Counted from the stretch's first letter, positions 16,873 to 25,440 are shown. The stretch is DNA of 64,000 nucleotides from Burkholderia cepacia (GCF_001718835.1 NZ_CP013443.1:2728001-2792000); one strand, 5' to 3'. Notes: generated from the letters alone by a model not told the origin. Numbers and translations are program-made.

Positions 16873-19377
16873 TCATGCGTCGCGCAGCGACTGCAGCGCG
16901 GGGCGCCGCAGCACATTATGCAGGCTCAGCCAGCCGGCCGCACCGGCGCACGCGACGCCGGCCGCGATGCCGGCCGGCACGAGCCACGGATCGACGGCGA
17001 GCTGGAAGTCGAACACGCGCGACGCGAGCACCCAGCCGACCGCGATCGCGCCCGCCGACGCCAGCGCGCCGGCCAGCGCGCCGACCACGACGAATTCCGC
17101 GCGCTGCACCGCATTGACCTGCGCCCGCGACGCGCCGAGCGCGCGCAGCAGCGCAGCCTCGCGTACCCGCTCGTCGCGCGTACCGGCCAGCGCCGTGTAG
17201 AGCACGAGCACACCGGCCGCGAGCGTGAACGCGAACAGGAACTGCACCGCACCGACCACCTGCAGCATCATCCGCTGCAACTGCGCGAGGATCGGCGCGA
17301 CGTCGATCGCGGTCAGGTTCGGGTAGCGCGCGATCAGCGGATCGAGCAGCGCGGCGTCCGATGCCGGCAAATGGAAGCTCGTCAGGTACACGGCCGGGAA
17401 ATCCTTCAGCACCGGCGGCGGCATCAGCACGAAGAAATTGACGCGGAACGAGCCCCAGTCGAGTTTGCGCACGCTCGTGATCGGCGCGTCGACCGTCAGC
17501 CCCGTCACGTCGAAGCGCAGCACGTCGCCCGGCTTCACGTTCAGCGTCTTCGCGAGGCCGGCCTCGATCGAGATCTGCGGCGTGGCCGCGGTGCCGAACC
17601 AGTCGCCTTCGACGATCCGGTTGTCGGACGGCAGCTCGGTCGTATAAGACAGGTTGAACTCGCGGTCGACGAGCCGGCGCGCCTCGTCGGACGGGTAGGC
17701 ATCCGGATTCACCGGCTTGCCGTTGATCGCGACCAGGCGGCCGCGCACCATCGGCGCGGGCACCGCGTCGCGCACACCGTGCGCGGTCAGATAGGCCGCG
17801 ACGTCGGCACGCTGGTCGGGCTGGATGTCGATCAGGAACTGGTTCGGCGCATCGGGCGGCGTCGACTGCCGCCAGCCCGCGACGAGGTCGTTGCGCGTGA
17901 TCGCGATCAACAGCAGGCACATCAGGCCGAGCGCGAGCGCGGTGATCTGCAGCGCGCCGGCCGTGCCGCGCCGGTGCAGCGACGCGAGCGCGTAACGCCA
18001 GCCGACGCCTGCGGCCACGCGCGCATTGCGCACCGCCCGCGCGGCGGCGAACAGCACGAGCCGCGCGATCAGCGCGAAACCGACCAGCGCGCCGGCGAAA
18101 CCGCCCGCGACGATCAGCCCGAGCTTCAGGTTGCCGGCGGCCACGATCAGCAGCCCCGCGAACAGCACGACGCCGATCGCATACGCGGCCCACGCGGTGC
18201 GCGACGCGTCGCCCCACTCGCGCCGCAGCACGCGCACCGGCGGCACGCGCGTGAGCGGCACGAGCGGCGGCAGCGCGAAGCCGAGCAGCAGCACGAGCGC
18301 GGCGCCCACGCCGATCAGCGCCGGCCACAGCGTGGGCGGCGGCAGCACCACGTCGATCAGTCCGCCGAGCGCCGCGAGCAATGCCCAGTGGCCGCCGTAG
18401 CCGAGCACCGCGCCCGCGGCACCGGATACGATCCCGACGCCGGCGAATTCGAGCGTGAACAACGCGCCGAGCGTGCGGCGGCTCACGCCGAGGCAGCGCA
18501 TCGTCGCGCAGCCGTCGAGGTGGCGCCGCATGTAGCGCTGCGCGGCCATCGCGATCGCGACCGCCGCGAGCAGCGCGGTGAGCAGCGCGACGAGCGTCAG
18601 GAAGTGGCGCGCGCGATCCAGCGTCTGCCGCACCTGCGGCTGGCCTTCCTGCAGCGACTCGAGACCGGCACCGCGCAACTTCCCGCCGTCGACGCGTGCG
18701 TGCGCATACGCTTCGAAGCGCGCGACCGCATCGGCGTCGCCCGCCACCAGCAGGCGATAGGTGACCCGGCTGCCGTAGCCCGTGAGCCCCGTCGCGGCGA
18801 GTTCGTCCGCGCGCATCATCAGCCGTGGCGAAAAATTGACGAACGAAAACCCGCGATCGAGTTCGCGGGAGATCGATGCGGCGACCTTGAACGTGCGCAA
18901 CCCGACGCGCACCGTATCGCCCGCCTTCAGGTGCAGCGCATCGAGCAGCGCCGGATCGGCCCACACGGTGCCCGGCGCGGGAATCCCGTCCGCCTTGCGC
19001 GCGGGCGCGCCCCCGGCCGGCAGGATCTCGACCGCGCCGCGCAACGGATATCCGGGCGACACGGCCTTCACGGCCGCGAGCCGTGCGGGCGGCGCGTCGC
19101 CGGTCGCCTCGCCGACGGTCGAGCCGATCATGCTCGGGAAGATCGCGGTCGTCGCGGTACGCAGGCCGAGCGCGCGGGCCTGCCGGTCGAACGACGGATC
19201 GACGGGGCGGTCGGCCCGCACGACGAAATCGGCGCCGAGCATCTGGCGCGCATCGCGCTCGAGCCCCTGGCGCAGGCGGTCGGCGAGGAAGCCGACGCTC
19301 GTCAGCGCCGCGACCGCGAGTACCAGTGCAAGGACCAGCAGCGTCAGCTCGCCCGCGCGCCAGTCGCGCGCGGTCAT
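16873..19377 (-). CDS. FtsX-like ABC transporter permease (YbbP type)
   Basis: A large permease of about 834 residues with a TM helix at the N terminus (LTLLVLALVLAVAALTSVGF), a big periplasmic domain (MacB_PCD type), three to four central helices, a second periplasmic domain and the last helices. This double FtsX arrangement matches YbbP, whose partner ATPase is usually next to it; none is adjacent here. YbbAP/TesA systems are thought to handle lipid or hydrophobic substrates at the inner membrane. The ATG at 19377 has AGG 8 nt before it; an in-frame GTG at 19470, inside the tandem repeat, would add 31 residues that partly resemble the family. Confidence 0.85.
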   Translation of the reverse strand: MTARDWRAGELTLLVLALVLAVAALTSVGFLADRLRQGLERDARQMLGADFVVRADRPVDPSFDRQARALGLRTATTAIFPSMIGSTVGEATGDAPPARLAAVKAVSPGYPLRGAVEILPAGGAPARKADGIPAPGTVWADPALLDALHLKAGDTVRVGLRTFKVAASISRELDRGFSFVNFSPRLMMRADELAATGLTGYGSRVTYRLLVAGDADAVARFEAYAHARVDGGKLRGAGLESLQEGQPQVRQTLDRARHFLTLVALLTALLAAVAIAMAAQRYMRRHLDGCATMRCLGVSRRTLGALFTLEFAGVGIVSGAAGAVLGYGGHWALLAALGGLIDVVLPPPTLWPALIGVGAALVLLLGFALPPLVPLTRVPPVRVLRREWGDASRTAWAAYAIGVVLFAGLLIVAAGNLKLGLIVAGGFAGALVGFALIARLVLFAAARAVRNARVAAGVGWRYALASLHRRGTAGALQITALALGLMCLLLIAITRNDLVAGWRQSTPPDAPNQFLIDIQPDQRADVAAYLTAHGVRDAVPAPMVRGRLVAINGKPVNPDAYPSDEARRLVDREFNLSYTTELPSDNRIVEGDWFGTAATPQISIEAGLAKTLNVKPGDVLRFDVTGLTVDAPITSVRKLDWGSFRVNFFVLMPPPVLKDFPAVYLTSFHLPASDAALLDPLIARYPNLTAIDVAPILAQLQRMMLQVVGAVQFLFAFTLAAGVLVLYTALAGTRDERVREAALLRALGASRAQVNAVQRAEFVVVGALAGALASAGAIAVGWVLASRVFDFQLAVDPWLVPAGIAAGVACAGAAGWLSLHNVLRRPALQSLRDA

Positions 19378-19455
19378 GCGGGCGGCCTGGCGGATCAGGT
19401 CACGCAGGCCGAAGCGGCCGGCATGCGCCGCGCCGGCCGCATCATCACGCCGACC

Positions 19456-19515
19456 GGATGGCCGCCCCACGGATGGCCGCCCCACGGTTGGCCGCCCCAC
19501 GGATCGCCGCCCGGT
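19456..19515. repeat. 15-bp tandem repeat, three copies plus a decayed fourth
   Basis: The unit GGATGGCCGCCCCAC occurs at 19456 and 19471, then as GGTTGGCCGCCCCAC at 19486, with a diverged unit at 19501-19515. It lies between the DUF4126 and permease genes, ending at the DUF4126 stop codon. The 15-bp length keeps reading frame; on the minus strand the permease frame reads VGRPS repeatedly. Confidence 0.85.
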
Positions 19516-20132
19516 CAATCGCGCTTCCCCCCGATCGAGTTCAGCCGCGACACCATGTGGTTCGCCATGCCGCGAAAGCCGCCCGAGACACCGCGCCACA
19601 GGCGCGGGAGCGCCCACGCGGAAGCCGCGATGAAGGCGGCGAGCAGCACCAGGAAGGCGAGCGGGACGAAGAACGCGAGCACGAGCCCGCCGACCACGAG
19701 GCCGTCCTCGGTCGACGAGGCGACCCAGTTCGAAATCGGTTCGGGAGACAGGTTGATCAGCGCGCGCGTGCCGGCCTTCGCCACGTGCGCGGCACCGGCG
19801 AGCGAACCGCCGGCGAGCCCCGCGACCGCGAGCACGGTCGGATCGGCATGGCCGAGCGCACCGGCCGCGAGCACGGCGCCGGCCGGGATGCGGATGAAGG
19901 TGTGCACGGCATCCCACAGCGAGTCGAACGCGGGAATCTTGTCGGCAAGGAATTCGGTGACGGCGAGCACGGCCGCGGCGCCGATGACCCACGGCGACAT
20001 CAGGACGGCCAGCGTATCGGGCAGGTGCAGCCAGCCGAACCGCGCCAGCAGGCCGGCGATCAGCACCGTCAGGTACAGGCGCAGGCCGCTCGCCCACGCG
20101 AGCCCCGCGCCGAGCGAAATGGCTTCGATCAT
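19515..20132 (-). CDS. DUF4126 family membrane protein
   Basis: A 205-residue protein with about five hydrophobic segments, starting MIEAISLGAGLAWASGLRLY. It matches the DUF4126 pattern with the GLRLYLTVLIAGLLARFG first helix and a glycine-rich central pair (AGLAGGSLAGAAHVAKAG). No function is established; the N-terminal ASGLR motif resembles small transporters or channel-like proteins. GGAGAG lies a few nucleotides before the ATG. The FtsX-type permease gene follows after the tandem repeat, so the two are probably one transcript. Confidence 0.85.
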   Translation of the reverse strand: MIEAISLGAGLAWASGLRLYLTVLIAGLLARFGWLHLPDTLAVLMSPWVIGAAAVLAVTEFLADKIPAFDSLWDAVHTFIRIPAGAVLAAGALGHADPTVLAVAGLAGGSLAGAAHVAKAGTRALINLSPEPISNWVASSTEDGLVVGGLVLAFFVPLAFLVLLAAFIAASAWALPRLWRGVSGGFRGMANHMVSRLNSIGGKRD

Positions 20133-20239
20133 GGCCCTCTCCTTGCGCGTGACGTGCGCGTCGCCGATCGATTCTGGATATGGCCGGCCGCGCGGCGCGT
20201 GGCGCGCGACGCAACGGCATTCAGGCCCGAATGCGTTCC

Positions 20240-20245
20240 ATTATA
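20240..20245 (-). promoter_or_regulatory. -10 element (TATAAT) before the DUF4126 gene
   Basis: A perfect TATAAT on the minus strand lies 107 nt before the ATG at 20132, within the 159-nt gap after gdx. The -35 region is weak. It would give the DUF4126 and permease genes a promoter separate from the riboswitch-controlled gdx. Confidence 0.5.
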
Positions 20246-20291
20246 GACAGGCTCGCCGCGCGTCCGGCGCAAATCCCCATGAGGAAAAACC

Positions 20292-20612
20292 TCAGGCAGC
20301 CGACGACAGCTTGAGGCCGATCAGCCCCGCGACGATCAGCGCGGCACTCGCGACGCGCGCGACGGTCAGCGCCTCGCCCATCATCACGATCCCGAACACG
20401 AACGCACCGACCGCGCCGATGCCCGTCCACACCGCATACGCAGTACCGAGCGGCAACTGCCGCATCGCGACCGCGAGCAGCCCGAAGCTGGCCAGCGCCG
20501 TCACGATCGTAAACACCGACGGACCGAGCCTCGTGAAGCCGTCCGACGATTTCAGGCCGGCCGCCCAGGCCACTTCCAGCAAACCGGCGATCAACAACCA
20601 TACCCACGCCAT
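20292..20612 (-). CDS. gdx: Guanidinium exporter, SMR family (SugE/Gdx)
   Basis: A 106-residue small multidrug resistance protein with four TM helices. The essential glutamate is Glu13 in LLIAGLLEVAWAAGLK. The following SDGFTRL is typical of the SugE/Gdx subgroup, which exports guanidinium in exchange for protons, not of EmrE-type drug exporters. The ATG at 20612 has GGAG 9 nt upstream; the frame is open further back but covers the RNA element. Directly upstream lies a guanidine-II riboswitch, which strongly supports the guanidinium assignment. Confidence 0.93.
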   Translation of the reverse strand: MAWVWLLIAGLLEVAWAAGLKSSDGFTRLGPSVFTIVTALASFGLLAVAMRQLPLGTAYAVWTGIGAVGAFVFGIVMMGEALTVARVASAALIVAGLIGLKLSSAA

Positions 20613-20634
20613 CTCGACGTACTCCGTATCGGAT

Positions 20635-20678
20635 GGGGCCGTCCCCGTTGAAGCGAATGTCCCGGGGTCGTCCCCGGG
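20635..20678 (-). ncRNA. Guanidine-II (mini-ykkC) riboswitch
   Basis: On the minus strand two short hairpins are joined by a short linker. The first (20661-20678) has stem CCCGGGG with loop ACGA; the second (20635-20646) has stem GGGG with loop ACGG. Paired hairpins with ACGR tetraloops are the defining feature of this class, in which loop-loop pairing of CG creates two guanidine sites and controls translation. The second hairpin ends about 10 nt before the GGAG ribosome site of gdx. A TATACT -10 element at 20687-20692 places transcription start at the beginning of the RNA. Confidence 0.9.
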
Positions 20679-20686
20679 CGGCGCCG

Positions 20687-20692
20687 AGTATA
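20687..20692 (-). promoter_or_regulatory. -10 element (TATACT) for gdx
   Basis: TATACT on the minus strand lies 8 nt before the first riboswitch hairpin, so the transcript would start almost exactly at the aptamer. The -35 sequence 17 nt upstream does not match the consensus. Confidence 0.5.
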
Positions 20693-20744
20693 GCAAGCGG
20701 CCGGCGGATGCGACGGCGCGGCATCGCCGCGGCGCGCGGCGCGC

Positions 20745-21032
20745 TCACTTCGATACGCGCTTCGGCGTGGCGCCGCCGACGCAGCGGTCGTCGCGGTACA
20801 GCGCCCACTCCTCGCACACGCGGCCGTCCTTGAACACGCACATGCCGACGTCGCCGCCCGGCGTGTTGCGGATCGCATGGCGCCCGCCGAGCTTCACGCA
20901 GTTCACCGACGCCGGATTGGCCAGCGCGGCCTTCGGCGCGGGCGACGCCGGCTGCCCGGGCGGCAGCGGTTGCGCGCCTGCGCCGGACGCGGCGAGGGCC
21001 AGCACACAGGAGAAAGCCAGACGGACGGTCAT
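20745..21032 (-). CDS. DUF333 domain-containing secreted protein
   Basis: A 95-residue protein with a signal peptide (MTVRLAFSCVLALAASGAGAQ) and a C-terminal DUF333 domain: NPASVNCVKLGGRHAIRNT, then GMCVFKDGRVCEEWALYRDD. The four cysteines probably form disulfides. Homologues are called hemolysin-like or KlpE-like, but no activity is established. GAGGAG lies 7 nt before the ATG at 21032. It is upstream of gdx on the same strand, but the riboswitch promoter separates the two. Confidence 0.88.
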   Translation of the reverse strand: MTVRLAFSCVLALAASGAGAQPLPPGQPASPAPKAALANPASVNCVKLGGRHAIRNTPGGDVGMCVFKDGRVCEEWALYRDDRCVGGATPKRVSK

Positions 21033-21161
21033 CGCATGCTCCTCGTTCGGTTTGCGCAACGGCCAGCATAGCGGGGAATCGGCTGCCGGTGTGCGACTTC
21101 GGGGCCGGTTCAGGCGGATGGCACGCCGACGCCCGGGCGGGCGGCTCCCCGGGCGCGGCGC

Positions 21162-21860
21162 TCAGGCCGCGCCGACAAGCCGGTATCCGACGCCCGTCTC
21201 GGTGACGATGTACTCGGGCTGCGCCGGGTCGCGCTCGAGCTTCTGGCGCAGGTGCGCCATGTAGATGCGCAGGTAGTGGTGGCTTTCGACATGCGACGGC
21301 CCCCATACGTCGCGCAGCAGCTGCCGGTGCGTGAGCACGCGCCCCGCGTGGCGCACGAGCGTGGCGAGCAACCGGTACTCGAGCGGCGTCAGGTGCACGA
21401 TCTCGCCGTCGCGCCACACCTGGCGCAGCGCGAGATCGACCGTCACGGTGCCGAAGCTCACCTTCGGCGACTCGTTCGCGCCGCCCTGGTTGCGCCGGCG
21501 CAGTTGCGCGCGGATCCGCGCGCGCAGTTCCGACACGCCGAACGGCTTGGTCAGGTAATCGTCGGCGCCCGCGTCGAGCGCCGCGACCTTCTCCTCTTCC
21601 TGCGTGCGCGCGGACAGCACGATCACCGGCACCTCGGACCAGCCGCGCAGTTCGCGGATCACGTCGAGGCCGTCGGTATCGGGCAGGCCGAGGTCGACGA
21701 TCACGAGATCGGGCTTGCGCGTCGCCGCGTCGATCAGCCCCTGCTTGCCCGTCTCGGCCTCGAACACCGCGATGTCCTCCTCCTCGAGCGCGGCACGCAC
21801 GAAACGGCGGATCTGCTTTTCGTCCTCGATCAGGACGACGGTCAGGCTGGGTTCACTCAT
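21162..21860 (-). CDS. kdpE: Two-component response regulator KdpE
   Basis: A 232-residue OmpR-class regulator. The receiver domain has the acidic pair in VVLIEDEKQ, the phosphoacceptor Asp in LVIVDLGLPDTDG, and Lys in DYLTKPFG. The C-terminal winged helix holds VHLTPLEYRLLATLVRHAG and ends with GVGYRLV. It activates kdpFABC when K+ is low or osmolarity is high. Its ATG lies 8 nt inside the end of kdpD, so the two are translationally coupled. Confidence 0.96.
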   Translation of the reverse strand: MSEPSLTVVLIEDEKQIRRFVRAALEEEDIAVFEAETGKQGLIDAATRKPDLVIVDLGLPDTDGLDVIRELRGWSEVPVIVLSARTQEEEKVAALDAGADDYLTKPFGVSELRARIRAQLRRRNQGGANESPKVSFGTVTVDLALRQVWRDGEIVHLTPLEYRLLATLVRHAGRVLTHRQLLRDVWGPSHVESHHYLRIYMAHLRQKLERDPAQPEYIVTETGVGYRLVGAA

Positions 21861-24696
21861 GGTCTGGCAATGACTCGGATGGGGACGACGCACCCGGCAC
21901 ATCGGGTTCGTCGTCGGATACGGCAGGGGCGGCCGGCGGCGTCTCGACCGGCAGCGTGAACCAGAAGCGCGCGCCCGTCACGTGGCCGTCGGGCGCGGTG
22001 CGGTTGAGCGCGCCGATTTTACCGCCGTGCGCCTCGACGATCGCGCGGCAGATCGCGAGGCCGAGCCCGATGCCCGGCGTCGCCGACTCCTTCTCGCCGC
22101 GCGTGAACTTGTCGAAGATCCGCGTTTCCATGCCGGCCGGCAGGCCCGGGCCGTAATCGTCGACATGCACGCGCACGAACGGCAGCCCGTCTTCGGATAC
22201 ACGCTCGGCGCCGATCTCGAGCGGCGTATCGGGCGGCGTGTACTTCGCCGCGTTCTCGAACAGGTTGGTAAACAGGCGCTCCATCAGCACCGCGTCCATC
22301 TGCAGGAGCGGCAGGTCGGCCGGCAGCACGACGCGCGCGGGATGGCGCGAAAGCACGCGCTTGCATGCGGCAAGCGCCGCGCCGACGGTTTCCTCGAGCA
22401 GCGACCACTGGCGCTTGAGCTGCAGGCTGCCGGCCTGCAGCCGCGCCATGTCGAGCAGGTTCGTGACGATGCCCGTCATCCGCAGCGCCTCGTCGTGAAT
22501 CGCATCGACGAGTTCGCCCTCGCGCTGCGCGAAGCGCTCGGCCGCCGCGGTGTCGCCGCCCTGTGCGGCCGCGCGTCCGTTCGCGAGCATCGACGAGAAA
22601 CCGACGATCGTCGTGAGCGGCGTACGCAGGTCGTGCGAGATCGCCGACAGCAGCGAGTTGCGCAGCCGCTCGGATTCCATGTTGACGAGCGCGTCGCGCG
22701 CGATCTCGACGTAGTGCACGCGTTCGAGCGCGAGTGCGATCTGCGCGGCGAAGGCGTCGAGCATCCGCTGCTGCTCGGGCACCTCGAGTTCGCGCGGTTC
22801 GCGCGACGCGACCGCGAGCACGCCGCGCGTGCGCATCGGCGCCTTCAGCGGCAGGTACAGCGCGACCGTCGCGGGCAAGGTATCCGTGCCGCGACCGGCC
22901 GGCTTCTGCTGGTCGTACACCCACTGGCCGACGTCGCTGTCGAGGTCCGCGCCCGTCAGCGTCACGGCCGCGTCGGGCTCCTCGATCTTCTGCCGCACCT
23001 TGTCCGCGCTGTCGGGCAGCAGGAACGCGACGCGCGCGCGAAACACCTCGCCCACGTGGCGGCTGCCGATCTCGACGATCTGCTCGGTCGTCAGCGCCGC
23101 GCCCAGCTCGCGCGCCATCGCGTAGATCGCGCCGGTGCGGCGCTCGCGGCGCTGCGCGACGCTCGCCTGGCGCGTCAGCGTCGACGTCAGGTGGCTGATC
23201 ACGAGCGACGTCAGCAGCATCCCGAAGAAGGTCAGCAGGTATTGCGTGTCACTGACCGAGAACGACATGCGCGGCGGCACGAAGAAGTAATCGAACGCGG
23301 CCACCGACAGGAACGACTGCAGTACGCCCGGGCCGCGCCCGAGCCGCACGGCCGAGAACACGACGCCGAGCAGGTACAGCATCACGAGGTTCGTCAGGTC
23401 GAGCCGCTCGGACACGAGGCTCGCGACGACCGTGATCGCCGCGCAGATCGCGGCCGCATACGCGTAGTGCCGCGGCGGCGAGCGATGCGTGCCGAACTGC
23501 GCGAACGCGTCGCGCCAGTCGCGCGCACGCGCGTCGAGCGGCGCGGCGCGCGCCTCGTCGCTCGCGGACGCACGGATCAGCATCAGGTCGACGTCGCCCG
23601 CGCGTTCGGCGAGCTGCTCGCCGAACGGCCGCACGAAGCGGCGCACGAGCCCGACCTTCGGCGAGCCGCCCGCGACGACCTTCGACACGTTGCGCACCTT
23701 TGCATAGCCGATCAGCGCGGCGACCGCGTCGGCGCCGGCGAGCGTGGCCGTCTCCGCGCCGAGTTCGGCGGCGAGCTTCAGCGCGTCGAGCGTACGCTGC
23801 CGCCGCGCATCGGGCAGCCGCTGCAGTCGCGGCGTCTCCACATAGACGGCGATCCAGTCGGCCTTCAGGCTCGCGGCAAGCCGCGCGGCCGCGCGCACGA
23901 GCGTCGGCGCCTCGGGGCCCGGCCCGACGCATACGAGCAGCCGTTCGCGCGCCTGCCAGATGCGCTGGATCGAGCGGTCGGCGCGGTATTCGCGCATCTG
24001 CGCGTCGACGCGATCGGCCGTGCGCCGCAGCGCCAGTTCGCGCAGCGCGATCAGGTTGCCCTTGCGGAAGAAGTTGCGCACCGCGCGCTCGGCCTGCTGC
24101 GCGAGATAGACCTTGCCGTCGCGCATCCGCTCGAGCAGTTCCTCGGCCGGCAGGTCGACGAGCGTGACTTCGTCGGCCGCGTCGAATACGCGGTCGGGCA
24201 CCGTCTCCCACACGCGGATGCCGGTGATCGCGCCGACCACGTCGTTCAGGCTTTCGAGGTGCTGGACGTTGACGGTCGTATAGACGTCGATGCCCGCGTC
24301 GAGCAGTTCGTACACATCCTGCCAGCGCTTCAGGTGCCGCGCGCCCTGCACGTTCGAATGCGCGAGTTCGTCGACGAGGATCAGTTGCGGCTGGCGCGCG
24401 AGTGCGCCGTCGAGATCGAATTCGGCGAGCGTGCGGCCGCGATAGTCGATGCGCGCGAGCGGCAGCACGTCGAGACCGTCGAGCAGTGCCGCGGTTTCGC
24501 TGCGCCCGTGGGTCTCGACGATGCCGACGACGACGTCGACGCCTTCCTGCAGGCGCTGGCGCGCGGCCTGCAGCATCGCGTAGGTCTTGCCGACGCCGGC
24601 CGATGCGCCGAAGAAGATCTTGAGCTGGCCGCGCCGCTGCTTTTCTTCGTCACGCTGCAGCTTGTCGAGGAGTTGGTCTGGATCGGGACGATTCAT
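21853..24696 (-). CDS. kdpD: Sensor histidine kinase KdpD
   Basis: A 947-residue K+/turgor sensor. Domains in order: KdpD N-terminal domain with Walker A GASAGVGKT at residues 30-38, a universal stress protein-like domain (about 250-370), four TM helices (about 400-500), a GAF-like region, HisKA with SAISHDLRTPLTTIVGFS, and HATPase (LFENAAKYTPP, then GIGLGLAICRAIVEAHGG). It phosphorylates KdpE. It follows kdpC after a 162-nt gap with two hairpin terminators and a small ORF whose TGA overlaps its ATG, so its expression may be set apart from that of kdpFABC. No strong ribosome site precedes the ATG. Confidence 0.96.
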   Translation of the reverse strand: MNRPDPDQLLDKLQRDEEKQRRGQLKIFFGASAGVGKTYAMLQAARQRLQEGVDVVVGIVETHGRSETAALLDGLDVLPLARIDYRGRTLAEFDLDGALARQPQLILVDELAHSNVQGARHLKRWQDVYELLDAGIDVYTTVNVQHLESLNDVVGAITGIRVWETVPDRVFDAADEVTLVDLPAEELLERMRDGKVYLAQQAERAVRNFFRKGNLIALRELALRRTADRVDAQMREYRADRSIQRIWQARERLLVCVGPGPEAPTLVRAAARLAASLKADWIAVYVETPRLQRLPDARRQRTLDALKLAAELGAETATLAGADAVAALIGYAKVRNVSKVVAGGSPKVGLVRRFVRPFGEQLAERAGDVDLMLIRASASDEARAAPLDARARDWRDAFAQFGTHRSPPRHYAYAAAICAAITVVASLVSERLDLTNLVMLYLLGVVFSAVRLGRGPGVLQSFLSVAAFDYFFVPPRMSFSVSDTQYLLTFFGMLLTSLVISHLTSTLTRQASVAQRRERRTGAIYAMARELGAALTTEQIVEIGSRHVGEVFRARVAFLLPDSADKVRQKIEEPDAAVTLTGADLDSDVGQWVYDQQKPAGRGTDTLPATVALYLPLKAPMRTRGVLAVASREPRELEVPEQQRMLDAFAAQIALALERVHYVEIARDALVNMESERLRNSLLSAISHDLRTPLTTIVGFSSMLANGRAAAQGGDTAAAERFAQREGELVDAIHDEALRMTGIVTNLLDMARLQAGSLQLKRQWSLLEETVGAALAACKRVLSRHPARVVLPADLPLLQMDAVLMERLFTNLFENAAKYTPPDTPLEIGAERVSEDGLPFVRVHVDDYGPGLPAGMETRIFDKFTRGEKESATPGIGLGLAICRAIVEAHGGKIGALNRTAPDGHVTGARFWFTLPVETPPAAPAVSDDEPDVPGASSPSESLPDHE

Positions 24697-24740
24697 GCGT
24701 CAGAAAGGCGGAGCGCCCGGATGCGCGCGAGTACGAGCAT
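24693..24740 (-). CDS. Possible 15-codon ORF coupled to kdpD
   Basis: On the minus strand an ATG (24740) preceded by TTTGGAACAACA opens a 15-residue frame, MLVLARIRALRLSDA, whose TGA overlaps the kdpD ATG (ATGA). kdpD itself lacks a clear Shine-Dalgarno sequence, so ribosomes finishing this ORF could start kdpD. The short length and lack of comparison make it uncertain; chance is possible. Confidence 0.35.
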   Translation of the reverse strand: MLVLARIRALRLSDA

Positions 24741-24766
24741 TGTTGTTCCAAATCGCCGCAAAAGGC

Positions 24767-24787
24767 AAAGACGGCGCAAGCGCCGTC
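24767..24787 (-). terminator. Second terminator-like hairpin between kdpC and kdpD
   Basis: On the minus strand the stem GACGGCGC / GCGCCGTC with a TT loop is followed by TTT, then GCC and TTTT. It is 3 nt downstream of the first hairpin's T tract, making a tandem pair. It lies 27 nt before the small ORF ahead of kdpD. Confidence 0.6.
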
Positions 24788-24790
24788 GGG

Positions 24791-24829
24791 AAAAGGCGCG
24801 TCCGGCGCGGGGCTGACCGCGCCGGACGC
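24791..24829 (-). terminator. Rho-independent terminator after kdpC
   Basis: On the minus strand a perfect 13-bp stem (GCGTCCGGCGCGG with its complement) and a 6-nt loop is followed by GCC and TTTT. It starts 30 nt after the kdpC stop and should end most kdpFABC transcripts before kdpDE. Confidence 0.75.
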
Positions 24830-24858
24830 CGGTTGTCGCCGGAAGCCCGGACGTGCGC

Positions 24859-25440
24859 TCAGTGCGCGGCCTGCGCCGCATCGAGCGCGAGGTTCAGCTT
24901 CAGCACGTTCACGCGCGCCTCGCCGAACACGCCGAACTGGCGGCCCGTCGTGTTCGCGGCGACGAGCTGCGCGACCGCGTCGGGCGCCAGGTTGCGCGCC
25001 TTCGCGACGCGCTCGACCTGGTACGCGGCGGCGGCCGGCGTGATCTCCGGATCGAGGCCGCTCGCCGACGCCGTCACGAGGTCGACCGGCACGGGCTTCG
25101 ACATGTCGGTGCCCGCGTCGCGCAGCGCCGCGATGCGCCCCTTCACCTGGTCGGCGAGCGACGGGTTCAGCGGGCCGAGGTTCGAGCCGCCGGAGCCGGT
25201 CGCGTTGTACGGCATCGGCGCCGTGGCCGACAGCCGGCCCCAGAAGTACTTCGGCGCATCGAACGGCTGGCCGATCAGCGCGGAGCCGACCGGCTTGCCG
25301 TCCTTCTCGATCAGGCTCCCGTTCGCCTGCGACGGGAACACGGCCTGGCCGAACACGGTCATCACGGCCGGGTAAGCGAGGCCCGTCACGGCGGTCAGGA
25401 CGACGAAGAGCACGACGAGCGGGCGAATCAACGTTTTCAT
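24859..25440 (-). CDS. kdpC: K+-transporting ATPase subunit KdpC
   Basis: A 193-residue single-TM subunit that stabilises the KdpFABC complex and raises ATP affinity. The N-terminal TM (RPLVVLFVVLTAVTGLAYP) is followed by the periplasmic domain with the conserved LIGQPFDAPKYFWGRLSATAP-type segment and SASGLDPEITPAAA. It lies 25 nt after kdpB. Tandem terminators follow. Confidence 0.96.
   Translation of the reverse strand: MKTLIRPLVVLFVVLTAVTGLAYPAVMTVFGQAVFPSQANGSLIEKDGKPVGSALIGQPFDAPKYFWGRLSATAPMPYNATGSGGSNLGPLNPSLADQVKGRIAALRDAGTDMSKPVPVDLVTASASGLDPEITPAAAAYQVERVAKARNLAPDAVAQLVAANTTGRQFGVFGEARVNVLKLNLALDAAQAAH

Noticed and set aside
19456..19515. CRISPR-like array
   Set aside because: Units are 15 bp and directly adjacent with no spacers; it is a tandem repeat. 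The same holds for 60398-60436 and 62982-63023.
16918..21264. A very long plus-strand open frame (about 1448 codons) opposite the permease, DUF4126 and gdx genes
   Set aside because: It runs antisense to well-supported genes, crosses several gene ends and the riboswitch, and is rich in Arg/Ala/His as expected from third-position GC bias on the opposite strand.
21982..24816. A 944-codon plus-strand open frame opposite kdpD
   Set aside because: Antisense to kdpD with shadow composition and no recognisable domain or signal.
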